Below are positions 6,880 through 14,598 of a stretch of DNA of 40,408 bases, in pieces. Made by a program: the position numbers and the translations under genes. The notes under the pieces were generated by a model, which was given only the letters and a program-made list of their open reading frames with translations, was not told the origin of the DNA and made no database searches. Source of the DNA: an uncultured Collinsella sp. (lineage in GTDB: Bacteria > Actinomycetota > Coriobacteriia > Coriobacteriales > Coriobacteriaceae); assembly GCA_934675795.1 (NCBI GenBank), contig CAKURW010000013.1, forward strand, positions 1 through 40,408, read 5' to 3'. Position 1 is the stretch's first letter. Every line of letters begins with the position of its first letter.

Positions 6880-8885
6880 TATGCGAACTGGCTCAGATAG
6901 AGGTCGGCGTAGGCACCCTCGGCAGCCAGCAGCTCCTTATGCGTGCCCTGCTCGATAATGTTGCCGTGATCCATGACCAAGATCAGGTCGGCATCCACAA
7001 TCGTCGACAGGCGGTGCGCGATCACAAAACTCGTACGCCCGCGCATGAGCGCGTCCATGGCACGACCGATGGCAAGCTCGGTACGCGTATCCACGCTTGA
7101 GGTCGCCTCGTCCAGGATGAGAATCGCCGGGTTGTTGAGCAGCACGCGTGCGATGGTCAGCAGCTGACGCTGGCCCTGGCTGATGCTCTCGGCATCGTTG
7201 GCCACCCGCGTGTCATAACCCTGCGGCATGGTGCGCACAAAGAAGTCGACCTGCGCAGCACGGGCGGCCGCAACGATTTCCTCGCGCGTCGCCTCCGGGC
7301 AGCCATAGGCGATATTCTCGGCAATCGTTCCGTCGAACAGCCAGGCGTCCTGCAGCACCATGCCAAACTGCTGACGTAGCTCGCCGCGATCCATGCGGCT
7401 CGTATCCACGCCGTCGAGCGTAATGCGGCCACCGTCAATCTCGTAGAAGCGCATGAGCAGGTTGATGAGCGTCGTCTTGCCTGCGCCCGTGGTTCCCACC
7501 ACGGCAATCTTCTGGCCCGGCTCGGCGGTAAACGACACGTCGCGCATAAGCGGCTTGTCGGGCGAATAACCAAAGCGCACATGCTCAAAGGAGACGCGGC
7601 CCTCCACGCGACCCGGCAGCTTGGCGGCCTTGTCCGGCAGCGGATCGGCCTCCATCTCGGGCTCATCGAGCAGGTCGAACACGCGCTCTGCACTCGCCAG
7701 CGCGCTCTGCAGCGAGTTGAAGGTAAACGACAACTGCGTCATGGGCTCGGACGCCTCGTAGATAAACTGGAAGAACGCCTGGAACACGCCGACGGTCATG
7801 TGACCGGCAACCAGCATGCTGCAGCCCACAAGCGCAATAACGATCTGCGCCAAACGGCCGATAAAGCGCACCGCGGGGCCGACAGCATTGATCATAAAGT
7901 CGGCCTTGGTGCTCACACGAGCCAGTTCCTTCGAAGCCTCGTGCACCTCAGCGGAGCTCTGACGTTCGCGGTTAAACGCGCGGATCACCAGACGGCCCGA
8001 ATAGCCTTCCTCGACCGCACTCGTAATCTTGGACACCCACTCCTGGCGCTCGCCCGTCACATCGTGTGTGCGGCGCGAGACGACCTTCGTCACCAGCAGC
8101 GACAGTGCCGTAAAGAACAGAAAGACGAGCGTAAGCTGCACGCTGAACACGAACATCACGCTCACAGCACCAACAACCGTGCCGATCGACACGAGCAGCT
8201 GCAGCAATCCGCGCTGCATGCTCTCGGACATCTTGTCCAGGTCGTTGGTCGCGCGGCTGACGACCTCGCCGGGACGATGCGCGTCAAAATAGGCGAGCGG
8301 CAGACGGTTGAGCTTTTGCGCGATGCGGTTGCGCAGGCGCAGATTGAGGCGTTCGGCCACGCTCGACATCAAAAAGCTCTGGAGCGCGTAGAACGAGGCG
8401 GCGGCTGTCCAAATCATAAAGTAGACGAAGATGGTCTTGCCGCAGTTCTCCCAAGTGATGTTGAAGGTGGTTCCGTTGGCAAACGCCACCTGAATGTGGC
8501 CCCACAGCTCATCGATCACGCGGGCGCTATATGCCGGCGCAGCGGTGTTAAAGATGGCATAGAACACAATGCTCGCGAACACGATATAGAAGCGCCAGTG
8601 GTCGCCGGCAGCCTCGCTCCACAGGCGGCGCACCGTCGCCCAGGTGTCGCGGGGTTTCTCGTCCTCGTCCTCGTCGCCCACATCGCGCATACGCTCTGCC
8701 TCGGCGCGGGCGCGCTCGTCCTCGGCACGTTCGTTTTCCTCGTAGAGCGCTTGGCGGCGAGCCTCGCGCTCGGCTGCAGCCTTGGCGGCGTCATCCAGCT
8801 CGGTCGACGCGGCAGCCGTTTCCTCGACCAGTCCCGTGGCAGCGGCGTCATCAACGCCGCCCTGCTTCTTGAGCTCCTCGGTCAT
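6879..8885 (-). CDS. Heterodimeric ABC exporter, subunit with intact ATPase motifs
   Basis: 668 residues: a charged, Ala/Glu/Asp-rich cytoplasmic extension (about residues 1-80), a six-helix ABC type I exporter domain, then a nucleotide-binding domain. The NBD has Walker A GTTGAGKTT, Walker B ILILDEATSSVD with the catalytic Glu, and switch histidine FVIAHRLST. Its signature is SQGQRQLL rather than LSGGQ, usual for this half of such pairs. It should pair with the upstream subunit as an LmrCD/BmrCD/TM287-288-like exporter for drugs, lipids or peptides; the substrate is unknown. I chose ATG 8885 because GGGAGG, inside the last codons of the upstream gene, lies 8 nt before it; a GTG at 8894 is possible. 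It is the last gene of a MarR-led operon. Confidence 0.93.
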   Translation of the reverse strand: MTEELKKQGGVDDAAATGLVEETAAASTELDDAAKAAAEREARRQALYEENERAEDERARAEAERMRDVGDEDEDEKPRDTWATVRRLWSEAAGDHWRFYIVFASIVFYAIFNTAAPAYSARVIDELWGHIQVAFANGTTFNITWENCGKTIFVYFMIWTAAASFYALQSFLMSSVAERLNLRLRNRIAQKLNRLPLAYFDAHRPGEVVSRATNDLDKMSESMQRGLLQLLVSIGTVVGAVSVMFVFSVQLTLVFLFFTALSLLVTKVVSRRTHDVTGERQEWVSKITSAVEEGYSGRLVIRAFNRERQSSAEVHEASKELARVSTKADFMINAVGPAVRFIGRLAQIVIALVGCSMLVAGHMTVGVFQAFFQFIYEASEPMTQLSFTFNSLQSALASAERVFDLLDEPEMEADPLPDKAAKLPGRVEGRVSFEHVRFGYSPDKPLMRDVSFTAEPGQKIAVVGTTGAGKTTLINLLMRFYEIDGGRITLDGVDTSRMDRGELRQQFGMVLQDAWLFDGTIAENIAYGCPEATREEIVAAARAAQVDFFVRTMPQGYDTRVANDAESISQGQRQLLTIARVLLNNPAILILDEATSSVDTRTELAIGRAMDALMRGRTSFVIAHRLSTIVDADLILVMDHGNIIEQGTHKELLAAEGAYADLYLSQFA

Positions 8886-8886
8886 G

Positions 8887-10623
8887 CTACTCACCTCCCT
8901 TCATCTGCGATTCCGCGATGGCGCGGTACACCTCGCAGGTTTCCATAAGCTCGCCATGCGTGCCCAGACCCACAACCTCGCCATCCTTGAGCACGACGAT
9001 CTGGTCGGCGTGCAAGATCGTCGAGATGCGCTGCGCGATGATGAGCACCGCAGCGTCACGCGTCTCGTCTTGCAACGCATGACGCAGGGCGGCATCGGTC
9101 TTAAAGTCCAGGGCCGAAAAACTGTCATCGAAGATATATAGATCGGCATGCTTCATGAGCGCACGGGCGATTGCCAAACGCTGGCGCTGGCCGCCCGAAA
9201 AGTTCGTACCGCCCTGCGCCACCGGGGTATCGAGCCCCTGCGGTTGGTCGAGCACAAAGGTGCTCTGGGCAACCTCAAGCGCATGAAGCATGTCCGCCTC
9301 GGTCGCGTCCTCGTTGCCAAAGCGCAAATTGCTTGCCACGGTGCCCGAGAACAGCCACGCCTTCTGCGGCACATAGGATATGTGCCCGCGAATCTCACCT
9401 TGCGAAAGCTCGCGCAGGTCGACGCCGTCCAGGCGAATGGCGCCCTTGGTGGCATCGTGGAAGCGCAACAAGAGCTTGGCCACCGTCGATTTGCCCGAGC
9501 CTGTCGAGCCAACGATCGCAGTCGTCTGACCGCGACGGCAGGCAAAGCTCAGGTCGCACAGGGTGTCCTCGTCGGCATCGTCAAAGCGAAACGACATGTG
9601 GTCGAACACGGCCACCGCATCGGCTTCGTCTTGGGGCTCGCGCGCCCCGTCATCCAGCGTGCGCTCGCCATCGACGATGCTCGGCTCAATCTCCAACACC
9701 TGCTGCGCACGGTTCAGGCACGCGGCAGCACGCGGAAGCGTCAGCACCACCATCTGGGCCATCATCACAAAGAACAGGATCAGAATTGCATACTCCAGCA
9801 CCGCCGAGATACTCGCAATCTGCATGGCGTGGGCGCCTACGCGGTTGCCGCCCACCCACAGCACCGCCACCTCGGCGATGTTCATCAAAAAGAAGCTTGA
9901 GCTGTCGAGGCCCACAAACAGGTGGTTGACTTTGATGGCGTTGGCGGCGTATTCGCTAAACACCTCGTCCAGACGCCGTTCCTCATGGCGCTCCTTGTTA
10001 AACGCACGGATGACGCGCACGCCCACAATATTCTCGCGCAGCACCACGTTCATGCGGTCGATAAAGCCCTGTAGGCGCATAAAAATCGGCGCCGCGTTGG
10101 CAACCGTAAAGACCGCCGCCACCAGCACAATCGCAACGACTACGCCCAGAAGCGTGCCCATGGCGGGATCGATAAACCAGGCGAAGATGATGCCCGCCAC
10201 AGCCAAAAACGGCACGGGCAGCACCAGCTGAATCGTCTGCAGAATCGCCTGCTGAATCACGTTGATGTCGTTGAGCGAGCGCGTGATCATCGATCCGGTG
10301 CCAAAGCGCTCAAAATCGCTGGCCGCGAGCTCGAGCGATTTGTCGTACACGGCATTGCGGATATCGCAAGCCACGTTGGCGGCCAGGCGCGCCGAAAGAT
10401 AGCAGCCCAGCACCGTGCCGCCGCTAGCCATGCTGGTCGCGATAAACATGTATAGGCCGTTGCGTAAAATGTAATCGACATCGCCCGTGGTAATACCGGT
10501 GTTGACCATGTTCGCCAGCATCGTGGGAACCAACAGCGTACCGACGTTATCCACCAGCAGCACCAGCAGCGTCACTGCGACAAGCCCTCGATATGGCTTT
10601 AGAAACCTCATTAACAGTCGCAC
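8887..10623 (-). CDS. Heterodimeric ABC exporter, subunit with degenerate catalytic site
   Basis: 578 residues: six-helix exporter domain (about 1-310) and NBD. Walker A is GSTGSGKST (372-380) and the signature is FSGGQRQRL (475-). The Walker B region reads YIFDDSFSALD, so the catalytic Glu is replaced by Asp500, and the switch histidine is Gln531 (LIIAQRIST). Both changes are known hallmarks of the non-hydrolysing site in heterodimeric exporters, which supports pairing with the next gene. The chosen start is GTG 10623, with GAGGGGGAG just upstream; ATG 10611 is an alternative that would form TAATG with the MarR stop. From GTG it overlaps the MarR gene by 13 nt, implying translational coupling. 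Confidence 0.93.
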   Translation of the reverse strand: MRLLMRFLKPYRGLVAVTLLVLLVDNVGTLLVPTMLANMVNTGITTGDVDYILRNGLYMFIATSMASGGTVLGCYLSARLAANVACDIRNAVYDKSLELAASDFERFGTGSMITRSLNDINVIQQAILQTIQLVLPVPFLAVAGIIFAWFIDPAMGTLLGVVVAIVLVAAVFTVANAAPIFMRLQGFIDRMNVVLRENIVGVRVIRAFNKERHEERRLDEVFSEYAANAIKVNHLFVGLDSSSFFLMNIAEVAVLWVGGNRVGAHAMQIASISAVLEYAILILFFVMMAQMVVLTLPRAAACLNRAQQVLEIEPSIVDGERTLDDGAREPQDEADAVAVFDHMSFRFDDADEDTLCDLSFACRRGQTTAIVGSTGSGKSTVAKLLLRFHDATKGAIRLDGVDLRELSQGEIRGHISYVPQKAWLFSGTVASNLRFGNEDATEADMLHALEVAQSTFVLDQPQGLDTPVAQGGTNFSGGQRQRLAIARALMKHADLYIFDDSFSALDFKTDAALRHALQDETRDAAVLIIAQRISTILHADQIVVLKDGEVVGLGTHGELMETCEVYRAIAESQMKGGE

Positions 10624-11111
10624 GACTCCCCCTCACCTTGATTCTCGGCTTGGTTCTCGGCAGCGATATGCTGCTTAAAGGCATCGCACTCATCGCCGAG
10701 CACCTGAGAGAATTTGCCGATCAAGCGCATAATCTCGCGCTGCTCACATGGCTCAAGCGCGCCAAAGGCTCGCTGTTCGGCCTTGAGTGCCGGCAACGCA
10801 TAACGCTCGGCAAATCGCCTGCCCTCTTCGGTCAGGCTCACAACCTTGTTCTTACGGCTGCCTTCGGCAAACTCCAACGTTGCGAAGCCCCGCGCCGTCA
10901 AGGTTTTAATTGCCGAGTTGATGGTCTGCTTGCTGTAGAACCATTCGCTTGTCAGACGGCTTACGGCAATACTGCCGCCCGCCGTGCTGGTGTCGACGAG
11001 CATCCAATAGGCGCAGTCCGAAAGGCCGCAGGCGCGCGAGAACTCCGAATAGATATGGTCGAGTCTATTGAGCAACCGATCGAAGTCGACCAGCGTAACC
11101 GCACTATTCAT
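10611..11111 (-). CDS. MarR family transcriptional regulator
   Basis: 166 residues. The winged-helix core includes GGSIAVSRLTSEWFYSKQTI and the wing region EFAEGSRKNKVVSLTEEGR, typical of MarR proteins that bind small phenolic or other lipophilic effectors. It is the first gene of a three-gene operon and overlaps the first ABC exporter gene, so it probably represses its own operon and releases it when an exporter substrate is present. The ATG is preceded by GGTGGGAT. The last 15 residues are Glu/Gln/Asn-rich and end CDC. Its promoter and palindromes next to it are listed separately. The effector is unknown. Confidence 0.9.
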   Translation of the reverse strand: MNSAVTLVDFDRLLNRLDHIYSEFSRACGLSDCAYWMLVDTSTAGGSIAVSRLTSEWFYSKQTINSAIKTLTARGFATLEFAEGSRKNKVVSLTEEGRRFAERYALPALKAEQRAFGALEPCEQREIMRLIGKFSQVLGDECDAFKQHIAAENQAENQGEGESCDC

Positions 11112-11125
11112 CTATCCCACCATTC

Positions 11126-11148
11126 AATTGTCCGATTTTTGACCAATT
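11126..11148 (-). promoter_or_regulatory. Candidate MarR operator
   Basis: AATTGTC (11126-11132) and GACCAATT (11141-11148) form an imperfect inverted repeat differing by one inserted base, between the -10 box and the start codon of the MarR gene. A second, perfect repeat, TTGAC-GATA-GTCAA, overlaps the -35 (complement of 11174-11187). Their position suits autorepression. Binding is inferred. Confidence 0.5.
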
Positions 11149-11158
11149 ATGTGTCTCT

Positions 11159-11187
11159 AGATTAGTCCGAGTTTTGACTATCGTCAA
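11159..11187 (-). promoter_or_regulatory. Promoter of the MarR-ABC exporter operon
   Basis: In minus-strand reading, TTGACG (complement of 11182-11187) and TAATCT (complement of 11159-11164) are exactly 17 bp apart. This is one of the best sigma-70 matches in the window and lies about 48 nt before the MarR start codon. Confidence 0.75.
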
Positions 11188-11230
11188 CAGGCTCTCCGCA
11201 AATGCGTGCATTTTTATGGCCTATCGGCAG

Positions 11231-11266
11231 AAAAAGACCGCCGGCGCGGGGGCGGCGCCAGCGGTC
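11231..11266 (-). terminator. Terminator of the 96-residue gene
   Basis: In minus-strand reading, GACCGC-T-GGCGC pairs with GCGCC-G-GCGGTC and is followed by TTTTTC (complement of 11231-11236). It lies just past the stop codon at 11293. Confidence 0.85.
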
Positions 11267-11292
11267 ACGTGAAAATCGAGTTTTATTGCCTG

Positions 11293-11583
11293 TTAAGCGG
11301 CGACGGCCTCATAGACCGTAGCGCCCGAGAAGCTGTCATGCAGGCTCTTGCCGGCAATCCACGGCAGCTCGACGACCTCGCAGACCGTGTTGACCAGCTC
11401 GGAGCAGTCAGTAAAGTGGCCCTTGTCGTTGAGGGCCTCGCAATCCTGAACACGCCAATAGCCATCGGTGTGCGTGATGTAGTACTCGTGATCGTTAATC
11501 GACACGAAAGCGCGCGTCTTGGAACGCAGCAGCTTCAGAAATCCTTCGAAATCGGTCTCGACGACATCTCCAGCCTGGAACAT
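11293..11583 (-). CDS. Small conserved-looking protein of unknown function (96 aa)
   Basis: I do not recognise this protein. It is 96 residues, acidic, without a membrane segment or signal peptide, with three cysteines and several aromatic residues (DHEYYITHTDGYWRVQD). It looks like a compact beta-containing soluble domain. It is likely to be a real gene: AGGAGG lies 8 nt before ATG 11583 and a good terminator follows the stop. An inverted repeat AACCTTT-ATC-AAAGGTT at 11647-11663 lies in its upstream region and may be an operator. It is divergent from the nitroreductase gene. No function is proposed. Confidence 0.75.
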   Translation of the reverse strand: MFQAGDVVETDFEGFLKLLRSKTRAFVSINDHEYYITHTDGYWRVQDCEALNDKGHFTDCSELVNTVCEVVELPWIAGKSLHDSFSGATVYEAVAA

Positions 11584-11737
11584 GATGTTACCTCCTGGCC
11601 CGGCGCCACCACGGCGCATTGATAAACGTTGGTACTCCTTTAGTAAAACCTTTATCAAAGGTTATGCGTTCGTCATTTAGGCAAGTGGTAAAAAAGCGCA
11701 GGGTAGACGGGATAAAACGTTTAACCATCCCATTTGT

Positions 11738-11766
11738 TTGTCACATTCTGAAGGTACTTTTATGCA
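11738..11766 (+). promoter_or_regulatory. Promoter of the nitroreductase gene
   Basis: TTGTCA (11738-11743) and TATGCA (11761-11766) are separated by 17 bp, giving a leader of about 105 nt before ATG 11878. Confidence 0.6.
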
Positions 11767-11877
11767 AACCTACTTTCCCAATTGGAATCTATCCTTTTGG
11801 CCGGGCAATTGACCGTCTATCGTTTAAGCCCGACGGGTACGAACGGGGCATCTGCAACGCCACCGCAAGGAGACACC

Positions 11878-12399
11878 ATGGAGACTATCGAAGCACTCAT
11901 TCACCGCCGCAGCTGCCGCAAATACAGCAATCGTCCCGTCGAGGCCGAAAAGCTTGCACGGATTATCGAAGCCGGCCAATATGCACCGAGCGGCATGGGC
12001 CGCCAGCCGGTGACGTTTGTCGCCGTCACCGACCCCGCGACCGTCGAGCGTCTCTCACAGCTCAACGCCCAGGTCATGGACAGCAACAGCGACCCCTTCT
12101 ATGGCGCCAAGACCGTTGTGGTGGTGCTGGTTGACCGCAGCGTGCCCACACATCTGGAAGACGGCTCGCTCGCCATGGGCAACTTGCTCAACGCCGCCTA
12201 TGCACTGGGTGTCGATTCGTGCTGGATTCACCGCGCGCATGAGGTCTTTGACTCGCCCGAGGGCCTGGAGCTGCTGGCCAGCTGGGGCCTGCCCGCCGAC
12301 GGCAGCCTGCGCGGTGTCGGTCACTGCATTCTGGGCTATGCCGAGGACACGCTACCCGAGCCCAAACCCCGCCGCGACAACGTGGTGTACGTCAAGTAG
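11878..12399 (+). CDS. Nitroreductase family protein
   Basis: 173 residues, a short FMN-dependent nitroreductase. The N-terminal FMN-phosphate motif RRSCRKYSNRPV (about 10-21) is followed by APSGMGRQP, the central NLLNAAYALGVDSCW segment and GHCILGYAED near the C-terminus. Family members use NAD(P)H and FMN to reduce nitro compounds, quinones or enones, and work as homodimers in the cytosol. The substrate cannot be inferred. ATG 11878 has AAGGAG 7 nt upstream; the upstream in-frame region is not expected to be translated. It stands alone, and a palindromic repeat follows the stop. Confidence 0.92.
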   Translation: METIEALIHRRSCRKYSNRPVEAEKLARIIEAGQYAPSGMGRQPVTFVAVTDPATVERLSQLNAQVMDSNSDPFYGAKTVVVVLVDRSVPTHLEDGSLAMGNLLNAAYALGVDSCWIHRAHEVFDSPEGLELLASWGLPADGSLRGVGHCILGYAEDTLPEPKPRRDNVVYVK

Positions 12400-12417
12400 C
12401 GCAGGAGTGTCCCAAAC

Positions 12418-12452
12418 TGCCGGCAGAAAAGGAACGTCCCCTTCTGCCGGCA
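12418..12452. repeat. GGGAC-core palindrome, copy b
   Basis: Perfect 11-nt arms TGCCGGCAGAA (12418-12428) and TTCTGCCGGCA (12442-12452) enclose a core reading GGAACGTCCCC. It sits between two convergent stop codons and could work as a weak terminator, although there is no U-tract. Confidence 0.75.
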
Positions 12453-12454
12453 AG

Positions 12455-13030
12455 CTATGTTGATATTTGAGTTGTCGTCGTTTCGTTCGTCTGGGCCGTT
12501 TCGGCGCCATCGCCTTGTTCGTCCTCGTCCTTTTGCGCATCGGCGATGGTGGAGGCCGCCGCAACGATACCGCGCTGGGGCGCAACGCCCGTCTGGGTCT
12601 GTGCGCCCTCGACAACTTCTGTGCCTGCATGCGCGAGCTCGGGCGATTTAAACATTGCGTCCAAGTTGGCGCCACCGCCGGCATATCCGAGCGCAGCGAG
12701 CGCGATGACGATCACTGCAACGGCGGCCACGATCGGAACATAACGATGCCAACCAGCAGGATTGAGCCCGCTGCGGCGAGCCGCCCCGCGGCTGATGTAA
12801 CCAAGCGTTCCGTCGTGCTTGAGCTTTGAGCCCACCACGCGTTTGCGGCCCAACAGCGAGGACTCTGCCTGCATTGCCAAGCGGGCGCTTGCCGAAGGAT
12901 AGCCGTATTTAGTGCGCTTGAACGAGCCATCAAACCCCGAGGCGTGTTTGCCCCACGTCACCGATGTCGTGCGTCGGTTAACCGGCGCGGCGCTCCGCCT
13001 TCTGCGGCTCGGTTTTGAAGTCTCAGCCAT
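12455..13030 (-). CDS. Single-pass membrane protein of unknown function
   Basis: 191 residues, not recognised. Residues 1-85 are basic and Ser/Arg-rich (SKPSRRRRSAAP; later GRKRVVGSKLKHDG). One hydrophobic helix (about residues 99-121, starting VPIVAAVAVIVIA) is followed by an acidic, Thr/Gln/Ala-rich tail with no domain signature, ending NETTTTQIST. By the positive-inside rule the N-terminus should be cytoplasmic and the low-complexity tail outside. ATG 13030 is preceded by GAGGG at short spacing, and the frame is open upstream. It is convergent with the nitroreductase gene and lies downstream of the NtrC-like regulator on the same strand, about 80 nt from its stop. No function is proposed. 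Confidence 0.72.
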   Translation of the reverse strand: MAETSKPSRRRRSAAPVNRRTTSVTWGKHASGFDGSFKRTKYGYPSASARLAMQAESSLLGRKRVVGSKLKHDGTLGYISRGAARRSGLNPAGWHRYVPIVAAVAVIVIALAALGYAGGGANLDAMFKSPELAHAGTEVVEGAQTQTGVAPQRGIVAAASTIADAQKDEDEQGDGAETAQTNETTTTQIST

Positions 13031-13114
13031 ATGCCCTCGCACGCCGTAACCAAATCGAAACAATAACGCTTTGGACTGTAGCACACGCGTCGCGCGCGGT
13101 CACGGGCGCCTCGC

Positions 13115-14332
13115 TCAACGGTCATCGTCCTTCAGCAAGCGCCACAGCGTTGTACGGCTTATGCCCAGCACCTCCGCCGCACGGGTTCGGTTACCGTGGA
13201 GATGGTCTACAACCAAATGCGCGATATCTCGCTCGGTATCGGCCAGCGGTCGCAGAATATACAGGTCGCTTTCGAGTGTCGGGGCGCCAAAGGTTGCGGT
13301 CTTAATCACGTCCTCTTGGGCGAGCACTTCCTCCGCCACAGCGCGGTCCACCGTGCCCGCCCCCACCAATATATACAGTCGTTCCGAGACCTCGCGGAGC
13401 TGCAGATAATTGCGCGGCCAGCGGTAAGCATCGAGCGTCTTCGTCGCCGTGGCAGACAGCGTGGGCGCTGCCGTCCCAAATGCATCAGCGAGATATTCCA
13501 AATAGCGCGCGACCTTCGTCGACGCGGCTCCCTGCTCGGCGATTGCCGGCGCCACGCTCACCGCACAGGCGAAGCGCTCGGTCACAAAGGCGGCTTGATC
13601 ACTTTCGCTGCCGCCCGGCATGTCATTCGCCGTCAGCACCACATGACAGCGCGTCGCCAACGCGGTGTCGGCCATCGTGGAAACGAGCTCGCGAAGGCGC
13701 TGGGGACCAACCGCATTCCAGCCCTCAATGCAAAGTGTCAGCCCCGTTTGGAACAGCGGCGATTCGGAGCTTTTGAGCACATGGCGCCAACCGCGATCGG
13801 TGAGTTCATCGAGCGCGACGGAAACAAAGGGCTGATCGGCAAAAGGACCGTCCAGATAGAGGCGCTTGGCGATCTCGATCTGGCCCGCGCCCAGCTCGCC
13901 CTCGAGCATAAGGGGCACGCCGCGCGCATAGCTCTCGGAAACCGGTGCAGCTACCGCAGCGGCACCCTCAACGATGCCGTACGCGCTCGATTCATAGCGG
14001 GCCTCAACTTCGTCGGCGTTGAGCCACTCGATGCCCGCATGCGCCGCGGCACCGCGCACCTCGCGGACCACGACGACCCAAAGTCCCCCGCCCTCTTTGT
14101 CGGTGGGGCGAACGGTCAGGCTCAGGCGCGTACCCGCACGCCCCATAACCAGACGCGCGCCGTCTCCTATACGGTCGAGGCGCTCGGCGACAAAAGCCGC
14201 CACATCCCGCTCAAGCGCCGCGTCATTCACGGTCGAGATCGCGACGTCCCCACGCGCATCGATTGCCAATGCCGAGGCCCCGGCAGCAGCCAGGGCCCCA
14301 GTCAAGATATTCAGCTTGGCATCGCTATCCAT
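13115..14332 (-). CDS. NtrC/PrpR-like regulator with degenerate AAA+ domain and Fis-type HTH
   Basis: 405 residues. The N-terminal 130 look like a PAS/GAF-type sensor region. Residues 136-330 align in layout with the AAA+ core of sigma-54 activators: a Walker A position (145-151, GELGAGQ) where Lys is replaced by Gln, PFVSVALDEL, and the downstream YRWPRNYLQLREVSERL, which mirrors the YPWPGNVREL motif. The GAFTGA loop that contacts sigma-54 is missing and the Walker B acid pair is not evident. The C-terminus (383-405, RTRAAEVLGISRTTLWRLL) is an intact Fis-type DNA-binding helix-turn-helix. It therefore probably binds DNA and acts without ATP-driven sigma-54 remodelling. ATG 14332 follows GGGG. 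It lies downstream of the YeiH gene on the same strand. Confidence 0.82.
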   Translation of the reverse strand: MDSDAKLNILTGALAAAGASALAIDARGDVAISTVNDAALERDVAAFVAERLDRIGDGARLVMGRAGTRLSLTVRPTDKEGGGLWVVVVREVRGAAAHAGIEWLNADEVEARYESSAYGIVEGAAAVAAPVSESYARGVPLMLEGELGAGQIEIAKRLYLDGPFADQPFVSVALDELTDRGWRHVLKSSESPLFQTGLTLCIEGWNAVGPQRLRELVSTMADTALATRCHVVLTANDMPGGSESDQAAFVTERFACAVSVAPAIAEQGAASTKVARYLEYLADAFGTAAPTLSATATKTLDAYRWPRNYLQLREVSERLYILVGAGTVDRAVAEEVLAQEDVIKTATFGAPTLESDLYILRPLADTERDIAHLVVDHLHGNRTRAAEVLGISRTTLWRLLKDDDR

Positions 14333-14458
14333 GATTTGCCCCTGTCCGCGGCGACGTGCAACCGCCGACGGTCATACGACCGAGTGTTTCAAAATTGAAC
14401 GATATTGCTCACCAAACACTATAGGGCAGAAAGCGTCATCCTGCGAGTATAGGTGTTG

Positions 14459-14545
14459 CCCCGCATCGCCATCCTGGCGGGGCGATAAGAGCTCTTCGGG
14501 ACTTATAAACCTGCGGACAAGCCATACCCGCAAGAGCTCCTATCG
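14459..14545. other. Structured intergenic region between YeiH and the NtrC-like gene
   Basis: 14483-14500 (begins CGATAAGAGCTCTT) pairs imperfectly with 14527-14545 (ends GAGCTCCTATCG) with one bulge and one mismatch. Just left, GCCCCGC and GCGGGGC form another hairpin around 14458-14483. Both could end yeiH transcription or form the leader of the downstream regulator gene. There is no clear U-tract. The rest of 14333-14598 shows nothing I can call. Confidence 0.55.
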
Positions 14546-14598
14546 CTCCACCGTGAGAATGCGCTCACCAGCAACCAGCACGCAAACAAGCTACTTCT

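Noticed and set aside
14333..14460. Sigma-54 promoter near the NtrC-like gene
   Set aside because: No TGGCAC-N5-TTGC-like pair with correct spacing was found, and the regulator itself lacks the sigma-54 contact loop.
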